64,000 nt of DNA from [Mycobacterium] vasticus (lineage in GTDB: Bacteria; Actinomycetota; Actinomycetes; Mycobacteriales; Mycobacteriaceae), in NCBI RefSeq assembly GCF_020181595.1, contig NZ_CP084028.1:2649445-2713444 (forward strand), read 5' to 3'. A program made the translations under genes and the position numbers. How positions within the stretch are numbered: the stretch's first letter is position 1; every line of letters begins with the position of its first letter. Positions 47,948-55,585 of the stretch are shown in pieces. Under the pieces are notes generated by a model. It was not told the DNA's origin and searched no databases. It was given only the letters and a program-made list of their open reading frames with translations.

Positions 47948-48190
47948 CTACCGGTCGGTGTCCACCACGTCTACGCGGATGCCGCGTCCGCCGATTCCGG
48001 CGACGAGGGTGCGCAACGCAGTGGCCGTGCGACCGCCGCGACCGATCACCTTGCCCAGGTCCTCGGGGTGGACGTGGACCTCGACGGTGCGGCCACGCCG
48101 ATTGGTCACCATGTCGACCCGGACGTCATCGGGGTTGTCGACAATGCCGCGCACCAGGTGCTCGACGGCGTCTGCCACCACTGCACTCAT
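47948..48190 (-). CDS. KH-domain RNA-binding protein (KhpA type)
   Basis: An 80-residue protein that is one KH domain with the GxxG loop in [19 protein letters not shown]. Relatives pair with a KhpB/Jag protein and bind many small RNAs. Conserved between rpsP and rimM (Rv2908c). The rpsP stop is 8 bases upstream. Confidence 0.95.
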   Translation of the reverse strand: MSAVVADAVEHLVRGIVDNPDDVRVDMVTNRRGRTVEVHVHPEDLGKVIGRGGRTATALRTLVAGIGGRGIRVDVVDTDR

Positions 48191-48198
48191 GGCCGCGG

Positions 48199-48675
48199 TC
48201 AGCTCTCGGTGGCCGGCTCGGCGGCCTCGGCGGCGTCCTCGGCGGGAGCCTCAGCCTTTTCGTCGGCCTTCTCCGCCTTCTTGGCCGGAGCCTTCTTCTT
48301 CTTGGCGGTGGTGGCCTCGGTGGTCGGGCCGCCCTCGGCCTCGGCCAGCGCGGCGTTGAACAGCTCCAGCTTGCTCGGCTTGGCCGGCTTGACCTTCAGG
48401 CGGCCCTCGGCGCCCGGCAGGCCCTTGAACTTCTGCCAGTCACCGGTGATCTTCAGCAGCTTGAGCACCGGTTCGGTGGGCTGAGCACCGACCGACAGCC
48501 AGTACTGGGCGCGCTCGGAGTCCACCTCGATCAGGCTGGGCTCTTCCTTCGGGTGGTAGCGGCCGATGACCTCGATGGCCCGGCCGTTGCGGCGGGTGCG
48601 GGCGTCGGCGACCGAGATGCGGTACTGCGGATTGCGGATCTTGCCGAGCCGGGTGAGCTTGATCTTGACAGCCAT
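48199..48675 (-). CDS. rpsP: 30S ribosomal protein S16
   Basis: Small-subunit assembly protein. The first ~90 residues are the S16 fold ([48 protein letters not shown]). An actinobacterial Ala/Glu/Lys-rich tail follows to residue 158. The ATG at 48675 has AGGAGT upstream. It heads the rpsP-KH-rimM-trmD operon. Confidence 0.98.
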   Translation of the reverse strand: MAVKIKLTRLGKIRNPQYRISVADARTRRNGRAIEVIGRYHPKEEPSLIEVDSERAQYWLSVGAQPTEPVLKLLKITGDWQKFKGLPGAEGRLKVKPAKPSKLELFNAALAEAEGGPTTEATTAKKKKAPAKKAEKADEKAEAPAEDAAEAAEPATES

Positions 48676-48689
48676 GAACTACTCCTGGG

Positions 48690-48716
48690 CGTATCACGCT
48701 GCAATTCAGCGATACG
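48690..48716 (-). promoter_or_regulatory. Hairpin in the rpsP leader just before the ribosome binding site
   Basis: CGTATC-GCTG, loop AATTG, CAGC-(GT)-GATACG reads as a stem of about ten pairs with a two-base bulge on the transcribed (minus) strand. It lies only a few bases before the AGGAGT ribosome binding site of rpsP, a position suited to control of translation initiation of the operon. Confidence 0.5.
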
Positions 48717-48799
48717 GGCGGATTTGCCCACATCCGGTTTTGCCTCGCGTGTTGCAGCCGCCCATTGTGCCAGAACCGGCCCGGTCAGCAGAAATCGGC

Positions 48800-49219
48800 T
48801 CAGGGCAGCTTCTCGAAGCACTTGGTCTCCACCCGGCGGCTCATCCGCCAGCCGTCTGCGGTGCGGACGAAGTCATCGTCGTACCAGAGGCCCAGCAGGA
48901 TGGTGGCCGGGGTCTCGCCGCCGAACACCATCGGGTTGAAACAGAACGTTCGTGCAGTGGCGGTGTCGCCGTCGACCCGGATCGAGGGCAGGCCCAGCAT
49001 GTGGGCGTAGCCGGCGAAGTTCGGCAGCACCTCCGCCAGCCAGACCTTGACCTGCGGGTAGTGCCCGTCGATGCCGCCCATCGCGCGATAGTCGATGTAG
49101 GCGTCGGCGGTGAAGATCACATCAAGGGCGTCGAAGTTTCCGGTGTCGATCGCGGTGGAGTAGTCGACCAGCAACTGCTGGATCTGCCACCGATCCGACA
49201 TCTCGGCCTGGCTCAGCAT
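48800..49219 (-). CDS. SnoaL/NTF2-like protein (Rv2910c-like)
   Basis: A 139-residue single-domain protein of the SnoaL-like NTF2 fold: IQQLLVDYSTAIDTGNFDAL, FTADAYIDYRAMGG, and TILLGLWYDDDFVRTADGWR. Such proteins form cone-shaped binding pockets and may be isomerases, hydrolases or ligand binders; the substrate is unknown. The ATG at 49219 is chosen because the family starts at this helix. Divergent from dacB2, 38 bases apart. Confidence 0.9.
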   Translation of the reverse strand: MLSQAEMSDRWQIQQLLVDYSTAIDTGNFDALDVIFTADAYIDYRAMGGIDGHYPQVKVWLAEVLPNFAGYAHMLGLPSIRVDGDTATARTFCFNPMVFGGETPATILLGLWYDDDFVRTADGWRMSRRVETKCFEKLP

Positions 49220-49243
49220 TCCTCGATTCAACACCACGGGCGG

Positions 49244-49249
49244 TAAGGT
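49244..49249 (+). promoter_or_regulatory. Possible -10 element for dacB2
   Basis: TAAGGT fits TANNNT and ends 8 bases before the ATG of dacB2 at 49258. No strong Shine-Dalgarno is present, so a leaderless or nearly leaderless transcript is possible. Confidence 0.35.
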
Positions 49250-49257
49250 GACCGGCC

Positions 49258-50133
49258 ATGCGGAAAATTCTGGCCGTAACGGCCGTGGCCGCGGCAGCCC
49301 TGTTCGCGACTCCCGCGGTGACCACCTCCGCCGATGTCGCGCAGCCCTTCGGATCAGCACCGATCCCCGCGGGCCCGGCCCCCAACTGGCTGATCGCCGA
49401 CATGGACTCCGGCCAGATCCTGGCCGAACAGAACGGCTACGCCGTCACCCCACCCGCCAGCACCATCAAGGTGCTGCTCGCGCTGACCGTGCTCGACGAG
49501 CTGAACGTCGACGACACGGTGGTCGCCACCGGGGCCGACACCGCGGTGGAGTGCAACTGCGCCGGGCTCAAGGCCGGCCACACCTACACCGCCCGGCAAC
49601 TACTCGAGGGCCTGCTGCTGGTGTCGGGAAACGACGCCGCCAATGCGCTGGCCGACATGCTCGGCGGCCCCGAGGCGGCGGTGGCGAAGATGAACGCCAA
49701 GGCCGGCGAGGTCGGCGCGACCGACACTCACGCGTCCACCCCGTCCGGGCTGGACGGCCCGGGCGGTCCCGGCGGCACCACACCGCACGACCTGGCGGTC
49801 ATCTTCCGGGCGGCGATGGCCAACCCGGTGTTCGCCCAGATCACCGCGCAGCATTCGGCGATGTTCCCCACCGAGTCCGGTGAGCGGCCGATCGTGAACA
49901 TGAACGAGCTGTTGACCCGCTACCCGGGCGCGTTCGGCGGCAAGACCGGCTTCACCGACGCCGCCCGCAAGACCTACGTCGGCGGGGCGGAACGCAACGG
50001 CCGGCACCTGGTGGTCGCGATGATGTACGGCCTGATCCACGAGGGCGGCCCGAACTACTGGGACCAGGCGATGGCGCTGCTGGACTGGGGCTTCGGGCAG
50101 GGCCCGCTGGCGTCGGGCGTCGGCAGCCTCTGA
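49258..50133 (+). CDS. dacB2: D,D-carboxypeptidase DacB2
   Basis: Exported low-molecular-weight penicillin-binding protein that trims the terminal D-Ala of peptidoglycan stems. The 291 residues have a signal peptide (to about residue 25) and the three active-site motifs: S-T-I-K in TPPASTIKVLL, S-G-N in LLLVSGNDAANAL and K-T-G in FGGKTGFTDAARK. Equivalent to Rv2911. Confidence 0.96.
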   Translation: MRKILAVTAVAAAALFATPAVTTSADVAQPFGSAPIPAGPAPNWLIADMDSGQILAEQNGYAVTPPASTIKVLLALTVLDELNVDDTVVATGADTAVECNCAGLKAGHTYTARQLLEGLLLVSGNDAANALADMLGGPEAAVAKMNAKAGEVGATDTHASTPSGLDGPGGPGGTTPHDLAVIFRAAMANPVFAQITAQHSAMFPTESGERPIVNMNELLTRYPGAFGGKTGFTDAARKTYVGGAERNGRHLVVAMMYGLIHEGGPNYWDQAMALLDWGFGQGPLASGVGSL

Positions 50134-50150
50134 CCCCTCCAACCCGCGAC

Positions 50151-50200
50151 CGTGCACAGTTGTCCAGCGTTTCCCAGGTGGGCCCGAACAACTGTGCACG
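50151..50200. terminator. 13-base perfect inverted repeat between convergent genes
   Basis: CGTGCACAGTTGT (50151-50163) and ACAACTGTGCACG (50188-50200) are perfect reverse complements separated by 24 bases. It lies between the dacB2 stop and the stop of the convergent amidohydrolase gene, so a bidirectional terminator is the simplest reading. There is no T-tract on either side. It could also be a dispersed repeat or a protein site. Confidence 0.5.
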
Positions 50201-50212
50201 CTCGGCGGTGAA

Positions 50213-51280
50213 TTAGTACACCCGGCCGCGCAGCATCACCAGATCGGGATGCCCAAGTACCTCCGGGCCGTTGCGCGGGTCGTCGGCGAAACACACCAGG
50301 TCGGCCGGGGCACCGTGCTCCAGCGCGGGCGCACCCAACCAGCGCCGGGCATCCCAGCAGGCCGCGCCCAGTGCCTCGGTCCGACTAAGGCCCACTCCGG
50401 ACAGGGCGTCGACCTCGTCGGCGATCCGGCCGTGGGCCACCATGCCGCCGGCGTCGGTGCCGGCGTAGATCGGCACGCCCGCTTCCCGAGCGGCACCGAT
50501 CCGCGATCGACAGGTGGCGTGCAACGCGCGCATGTGTGCGGCGTAGGTCGGGTACTTGGCCGCCGAATCGGCGATCCCGGGGAAGTTGTCGATGTTGATC
50601 AGCGTCGGCACCAGCGCGGTGCCGTGCTCGAGCATCAGCGCGATGATGTCGTCGGTGATTCCGGTGCCGTGTTCGATGCAGTCGATGCCGGCGTTGATCA
50701 GACCCGGTAGCGCGTCTTCGCCGAAGACGTGGGCGGTGACTCGGGCGCCGTTGGCGTGGGCGGCGTCGATGGCCGACTTCAGCACGTCGTCGGACCACAG
50801 CGGCGCCAGGTCACCGGTCCCCCGGTCGATCCAGTCACCGACCAGCTTCACCCAGCCGTCGCCGCGGCGGGCTTGGGCCGCAACGGCTTCCGGCAGTTGC
50901 ATCTCGTCGTCGACGTCGATCGGCAGCCCGGGAATGTAGCGCTTGGTGCGCGCCAGGTGGCGCCCGGCGCGGATGATGCGCGGCAGGTCGGCGCGGTCGT
51001 CGAATCCGCGGGTGTCGATCGGCGATCCGGCGTCGCGGATCAGCAGCACCCCGGCGCGGCGCTCGGTCTCGGCCTGGCGCAGCGCCTCGTCGGCGTCGAC
51101 CGGACCGCCGGGCCCGATTCCGACGTGACAGTGCGCATCCACCAGGCCCGGGATGATCCAGCCGCCCGCGACGACGGTCTCGGCGCCGGCGACCGGTTCG
51201 AGGCTGATCGCACCGTCGACGATCCAGTACTCGACAGGCTGCTCATCGGGCAGCCTGCGACCGGATACGTGCAGCGCCAA
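50213..51280 (-). CDS. Amidohydrolase-family metal-dependent hydrolase (Rv2915c-like)
   Basis: A 355-residue TIM-barrel amidohydrolase with binuclear metal ligands: His pair in LVDAHCHVGIG, likely carboxylated Lys in GWVKLVGDW, His in VTAHVFGEDAL and DCIEHGTGITDD, and Asp in YAGTDAGGMVAHG. The TTG start at 51280 is one base after the ffh stop, so expression is probably coupled. Prolidase-like or imidazolonepropionase-like relatives are possible; the substrate is unknown. Confidence 0.92.
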   Translation of the reverse strand: MALHVSGRRLPDEQPVEYWIVDGAISLEPVAGAETVVAGGWIIPGLVDAHCHVGIGPGGPVDADEALRQAETERRAGVLLIRDAGSPIDTRGFDDRADLPRIIRAGRHLARTKRYIPGLPIDVDDEMQLPEAVAAQARRGDGWVKLVGDWIDRGTGDLAPLWSDDVLKSAIDAAHANGARVTAHVFGEDALPGLINAGIDCIEHGTGITDDIIALMLEHGTALVPTLINIDNFPGIADSAAKYPTYAAHMRALHATCRSRIGAAREAGVPIYAGTDAGGMVAHGRIADEVDALSGVGLSRTEALGAACWDARRWLGAPALEHGAPADLVCFADDPRNGPEVLGHPDLVMLRGRVY

Positions 51281-51281
51281 A

Positions 51282-52856
51282 TTACTTCTGGCCCGGGAAG
51301 TTCAGCTTGGACAGGTCGAAATCGGCCAACCCGGGCGGCAACTCATCGAGGCCCGCGGGCATCTGCGACAGGTCGGGGAACCCGGCAGGCATCCCGGGGC
51401 CGAACGGACTTCTCACCTTGGGCGGAGTCGGACCGCGGCCCTTGCCCTTCTTACCGGCTTTGTTCTTGCCGCCCTTGGCCTTTCGGGTGGCACTCTTGCG
51501 CCCCATGCCGGGCAGGCCCAGGCCGCCCATCATCGACGACATCATCTTGCGGGCCTCGAAGAACCGGTCGACGAGTTGGTTGACATCCGACACCGCAACC
51601 CCGGAGCCGTTGGCGATGCGCAGCCGGCGAGAGGCGTTGATGATCTTCGGGTCGGCGCGCTCGGCCGGGGTCATGCCGCGGATGATGGCCTGCAGCCGGT
51701 CCAGGTGGCTGTCGTCGACGGCGGCGAGCGCGTCCTTCATCTGTCCGGCACCGGGCAGCATGCCCAGCAGGTTGCCGATCGGACCCATCTTTCGGATCGC
51801 CAGCATCTGTTCGAGGAAATCCTCCAGGGTGAGCTCGCCGGAGCCGATCTTGGCCGCCGCCTCCTCGGCCTTCTGCGCGTCGAAGACCTGCTCGGCCTGC
51901 TCGATCAGGCTGAGCACGTCGCCCATGCCCAGGATCCGGCTGGCCATCCGGTCGGGGTGGAAGACGTCGAAGTCCTCCAGCTTCTCTCCCGTGGAGGCGA
52001 ACAGGATCGGGGCGCCGGTGACCTCGCGCACCGACAACGCCGCACCACCACGGGCGTCGCCGTCGAGCTTGGTCAGCACCACGCCGGTGAAGCCCACGCC
52101 CTCGCGGAACGCGTCGGCGGTGGTCACCGCGTCCTGGCCGATCATCGCGTCGAGGACGAACAACACCTCGTCGGGCTGGACGGCGTCGCGGATGGCGCCG
52201 GCCTGGGCCATCATCTCTTCGTCGATGCCCAACCGGCCGGCGGTGTCGACGATGACAACGTCGAAGTGCTTGGCCTTGGCTTCGGCCAGGCCGGCGGCGG
52301 CCACCGAGACGGGGTCACCGGGGGCGTCTCCCCCGGCGCCGAGCGCGTCCCCGGTCGGCGAGGTGCCCGGGTGCGGGGCGAACACCGCGACGCCGGCACG
52401 TTCCCCGACGACCTGCAGCTGGTTGACCGCGCCGGGACGTTGCAGGTCGCAGGCCACCAGCAGCGGCGTGTGACCTTGGCCGCGCAGCCAGGTGGCCAGT
52501 TTGCCGGCCAGCGTGGTCTTACCGGCGCCCTGCAGACCGGCCAGCATGACGACCGTCGGGGGGTTCTTGGCGAAGGTCAGGGTGCGGGTCTGCCCGCCGA
52601 GGATGCCGATGAGCTCCTCGTTGACGATCTTGACGACCTGCTGGGCCGGGTTGAGCGCACCGGAGACCTCGGCGCCCTTGGCGCGGTCCTTGATCCGGCC
52701 GATGAACGCCCGCACCACCGGCAACGAGACGTCGGCCTCCAGCAGTGCCAGCCGGATCTCCCGCGCGGTGGCATCGATGTCGGCGTCGGTGAGACGTCCC
52801 TTGCTGCGCAGCCCAGCCAGGGCGGAGGTCAACCGGTCGGAGAGCGATTCAAACAC
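51282..52856 (-). CDS. ffh: Signal recognition particle GTPase Ffh
   Basis: Targets membrane proteins co-translationally together with 4.5S RNA and FtsY. The GTG at 52856 starts with FESLSDRLTSAL, giving 524 residues. The N domain, the G domain (GLQGAGKTTLAGKLA, VDTAGRLGIDEE, TKLDGDARGGAAL) and the Met-rich M domain (LGMLPGAGQMKDAL, RKMMSSMMGGLGLPGMG) are in order. A short Gly/Asp/Ala-rich insertion follows APHPGTSP in the G domain. Confidence 0.98.
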   Translation of the reverse strand: MFESLSDRLTSALAGLRSKGRLTDADIDATAREIRLALLEADVSLPVVRAFIGRIKDRAKGAEVSGALNPAQQVVKIVNEELIGILGGQTRTLTFAKNPPTVVMLAGLQGAGKTTLAGKLATWLRGQGHTPLLVACDLQRPGAVNQLQVVGERAGVAVFAPHPGTSPTGDALGAGGDAPGDPVSVAAAGLAEAKAKHFDVVIVDTAGRLGIDEEMMAQAGAIRDAVQPDEVLFVLDAMIGQDAVTTADAFREGVGFTGVVLTKLDGDARGGAALSVREVTGAPILFASTGEKLEDFDVFHPDRMASRILGMGDVLSLIEQAEQVFDAQKAEEAAAKIGSGELTLEDFLEQMLAIRKMGPIGNLLGMLPGAGQMKDALAAVDDSHLDRLQAIIRGMTPAERADPKIINASRRLRIANGSGVAVSDVNQLVDRFFEARKMMSSMMGGLGLPGMGRKSATRKAKGGKNKAGKKGKGRGPTPPKVRSPFGPGMPAGFPDLSQMPAGLDELPPGLADFDLSKLNFPGQK

Positions 52857-53086
52857 GCCAGCCAGCCTAATCCACGGCCGCCGACGTGTAACCGCCACGT
52901 TAGATAAATTGCTCAGTTAATCCGGAGATTCACCTCGGTTAAAGAAATGTTGCCGACCTTTCACGGGATATCGAATTCCGTTAAGGATTGGCTCCCGGCC
53001 GCTAAAAAAGCGTTACCGACCGACTTTCTCTGTGGAATTCCTGCCATGCTTCACGGCATCGGTTCGGCTTCCAGCAAGGAGGATGC
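52857..53086. other. Intergenic region before the PE-PPE pair
   Basis: 230 bases, AT-richer than its surroundings, between divergent ffh and the PE gene. It holds GCAAGGAGGATGC, a near-perfect ribosome binding site directly before the PE ATG, and AT-rich stretches around 52900-52950 that may carry promoters. No repeat or known operator was recognised. Confidence 0.55.
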
Positions 53087-53908
53087 ATGTCTTTTGTGAA
53101 AGCGCTCCCCGAGGCAATGACGTCCGCTGCGAGCCAACTGGCGGGCATCGGCGAAGCACTGACCGCCGCGAACGGCTCGGTGCTGGCCCCGACGACCGTG
53201 ATCGCGCCGGCCGGCACCGACCCCATTTCGCAGCTGCAGGCCACGCTGTTCTCCACCTACGGCAACCTCTACCAGTCGATCAGCGACCAGGCGGCCGCCG
53301 TCCACCAGCAACTGGTGACGGTTCTGGGGCAGAACGCCGGTGCCTACTCCTCCGCCGAGGCGACCAACCAGACCACGACGTCGCTGGACACCGCGATCCA
53401 GAGCCTGTTGACCGACTTCTTCGGGGTGCCGACCAGCGGCAGCAGTTCGCTGCTGTCGGGCAACATGGCCAACATCGGAAACATCGGGACGGGCAACTGG
53501 GCGTCGGCCTGCTCGGCCCTGCTCGGCATGGCCGGTGGTGGTCTCCTGGACTTCCCCGAGGAAGTCGCCGCCGAGGCAGGCGCCGGCCTGATCGGATTCG
53601 ACCAGGCGATGCTGGCCGGGGCCGTCGCACCTGCCGGTATGGGTGTCGCGCCGGTGGCGGCCGGCGTCGCGCAGGCCAGCACGCTCGGCGCCATGTCGGT
53701 CCCGCCCAGCTGGGCGGGCGAGGGCGTGGCGGCCGCACCCGCCGCCCGCCTGGCCACCGCGAGCATGGTCACTGCGCACCCCGCGGCGGGCATGGCGGCC
53801 GTACCTGCGGTCATGCCGTCCGCGGGATCGGGCGGCGGCGTGGGGAGATTGGGCACGCCACGCTACGGCGACAAGCCCACCGTCATGCCCAAGCCGACGG
53901 CTGTCTAG
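53087..53908 (+). CDS. PE-family protein with SVP-type C-terminus
   Basis: A 273-residue PE protein, expected to be exported by a type VII system as a heterodimer with the next gene's product. Residues 1-95 are the PE domain (MSFVKALPEAMTSAASQLAG, VLAPTTVIAPAGTDPISQLQ) with the secretion motif Y-S-S-A-E at 87-91. The C-terminal part, unusually, has GAMSVPPSW at 201-209 and ends PRYGDKPTVMPKP, both hallmarks of the PPE-SVP subfamily. AAGGAGG lies before the ATG. No ESX genes are in the window. Confidence 0.93.
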   Translation: MSFVKALPEAMTSAASQLAGIGEALTAANGSVLAPTTVIAPAGTDPISQLQATLFSTYGNLYQSISDQAAAVHQQLVTVLGQNAGAYSSAEATNQTTTSLDTAIQSLLTDFFGVPTSGSSSLLSGNMANIGNIGTGNWASACSALLGMAGGGLLDFPEEVAAEAGAGLIGFDQAMLAGAVAPAGMGVAPVAAGVAQASTLGAMSVPPSWAGEGVAAAPAARLATASMVTAHPAAGMAAVPAVMPSAGSGGGVGRLGTPRYGDKPTVMPKPTAV

Positions 53909-53950
53909 CGACCCGACCACCGATCACCGACCAGAACGGGATAGACGAAG

Positions 53951-55108
53951 ATGCCTTTCGATTTCGGAGCATTGCCCCCGGAGATCGTGTCCGCATGGAT
54001 GTACAGCGGAGCCGGTTCCGCTCCACTGATGTCGGCGGCCTCGGCCTGGAGCAGCCTGGCCGCCGAGTTGGAGTCGACGGCGGCGGCGGCGCACTCGGTG
54101 ATCTCGGAACTGTCGGGCGAGCAGTGGACCGGCCCGGCTTCGGCGGCGATGACCACCGCCGTCACGCCCTATCTGGCCTGGCTGCAGACCACCGCCGCAG
54201 CCGCGCAACACGCGGGCTCGCAGGCGATGGCCTCAGCTGGCGCATTCGAGGCCGCGCGCGCTGCGACGGTGCCCCCGCCGGTGATCGTCGCCAATCGAAG
54301 CCAGCTCGCGATGCTGGTGGCCTCGAACCTTCTGGGGCAGAACACCCCGGCGATCCTCGCCACGGAGGCCCACTACATGCAGATGTGGGCGCAGGACACC
54401 CTGGCCATGTTCGGCTACAGCAGCTCGTCGGCGATGGCGGCCGAGCTGTCGCCGATGACTCCGGCGCCGCAGCCCGCCAACCCGATCGGATCGGCGGTCG
54501 CCAGCGCCGCTGCCACCGGCGGATTCCAAGAGGAGCTGGCCCAGGTCATCGCGGCACTGCAGGGCACCCTGCAGACCGCCGCCGCGCCGGTGGGATCCGG
54601 GAGCACACTCGACCTGCTTCTCGGCACCCCGTTGATCGCCAATGCCGTCAACGGCGGCGTGAACACCGCGGCCTGGTTCGTCTGCACCGCCATCCCGACG
54701 GCGGTCTCGCTGGGCCACACCCTGGCTCTGGCGGGTCCGGCCACCCTGGCATCCGATGTCACGGGTGTCGAGGGACTTGCGGCCGGGTTGGGCCCGGCGG
54801 TCCTGGCGGGAATGACGCAGCCGGTGAGCGCGGTGGCAGCCGGCGCGACGCCCGTGCTGGCGAGCCTCGGTCAGTCGTCTGCGGTCGGCGGGGTGTCGGT
54901 ACCGGGTGCCTGGTCGGCGGCGGCGGGCACCGAGGTCGCGGCATCGAGCGGATCGGGCTGGACGGGTGTCGCAGAAGAGGCCGCTCCGCTGCACGCGGTA
55001 CCGGCCGGGATGGCGTCGGCGGGCGCGGCGGGACGTTCCGGCCTCGGCCTGGGCGCCCCCCGCTACGGCGTCAAACCGACAGTGATGCCCAAACAGGTGT
55101 TTGTGTAA
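53951..55108 (+). CDS. PPE-family protein, SVP subfamily
   Basis: A 385-residue PPE protein: LPPEI at 8-12, the W-x-G turn in EQWTGPASAAM near 59, and a hydrophobic ~180-residue PPE domain with MQMWAQDTLAMFGYS. The C-terminus has the SVP motif GGVSVPGAW at 313-321 and ends GAPRYGVKPTVMPK. It starts 42 bases after the PE gene, the classical cotranscribed PE-PPE order. Location is probably cell surface or secreted. Confidence 0.95.
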   Translation: MPFDFGALPPEIVSAWMYSGAGSAPLMSAASAWSSLAAELESTAAAAHSVISELSGEQWTGPASAAMTTAVTPYLAWLQTTAAAAQHAGSQAMASAGAFEAARAATVPPPVIVANRSQLAMLVASNLLGQNTPAILATEAHYMQMWAQDTLAMFGYSSSSAMAAELSPMTPAPQPANPIGSAVASAAATGGFQEELAQVIAALQGTLQTAAAPVGSGSTLDLLLGTPLIANAVNGGVNTAAWFVCTAIPTAVSLGHTLALAGPATLASDVTGVEGLAAGLGPAVLAGMTQPVSAVAAGATPVLASLGQSSAVGGVSVPGAWSAAAGTEVAASSGSGWTGVAEEAAPLHAVPAGMASAGAAGRSGLGLGAPRYGVKPTVMPKQVFV

Positions 55109-55433
55109 CCGCTGCCGGGGCCACGCCCGGGCCGCTGCCCAGTTCGCTGCTGACGGCGGGGAGTTCGCCGTCCATCCGGGCCTCCGGCACGCGTGCCGGT
55201 GGACGCTTGTGCCCCGGGCAGGTGCGGTAACGGATGCAGCCGCAGTTGAGGCCGACGATGCAGGCCTGCGGACCCGGCGCCGAGAGCACCTGACTGACCG
55301 GAGCGGTCACCTCGGTGATGCCCGCCGGCAACGGACCGAAACCACCGAGCCCAACCGTCAAGACCGCGCCTACGGTGAGCCCCGCGGACGCCATCCTGCC
55401 GAAATGCTTCATCGCTTGTCCCAAGTGTTTCAT
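55071..55433 (-). CDS. Small exported protein with a compact cysteine cluster
   Basis: A 120-residue frame (113 from the second ATG at 55412, which has GGGACA upstream). It starts with a basic stretch and a hydrophobic segment (MASAGLTVGAVLTVGLGGFG) that looks like a signal peptide. Then QACIVGLNCGCIRYRTCPGHK gives four Cys within 15 residues, and a Pro-rich tail follows. Its 3' end overlaps the end of the PPE gene by 38 bases on the opposite strand. I do not recognise the family. The signal peptide and Cys pattern support a real gene; composition alone does not prove it. Confidence 0.55.
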   Translation of the reverse strand: MKHLGQAMKHFGRMASAGLTVGAVLTVGLGGFGPLPAGITEVTAPVSQVLSAPGPQACIVGLNCGCIRYRTCPGHKRPPARVPEARMDGELPAVSSELGSGPGVAPAAVTQTPVWASLSV

Positions 55434-55585
55434 TCATGTTACGTCTTGCTGGCAACGCTACGCCGCCACCCTGGCAGCTCCCTGAGGGCCAGGCGGCATC
55501 CTGAGATGCCAATTCGGGACAAATTAATGGACGCGCAATTTAAAACAGACATAATTCTGAGCGCAAAAATAACCGCGCCCGCAAT
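55434..55585. other. AT-rich intergenic island before glnD
   Basis: About 150 bases between the small exported protein gene and the end of glnD. From about 55500 the sequence is far more AT-rich than anything nearby (AATTAATG, AATTTAAAAC, ATAATTC, GCAATTTAATCC). No palindrome of note or gene was found. It resembles the AT-rich patch before the PE gene, so the PE-PPE segment is flanked by AT-rich edges. Confidence 0.5.

Noticed and set aside
51153..52907. 584-codon frame opposite ffh
   Set aside because: Shadow of ffh; ffh is certain from its GTPase and M-domain motifs.
53032..55230. 732-codon frame crossing the PE and PPE genes on the same strand
   Set aside because: Out-of-frame reading of both genes, Gly/Arg-rich, without PE/PPE features.
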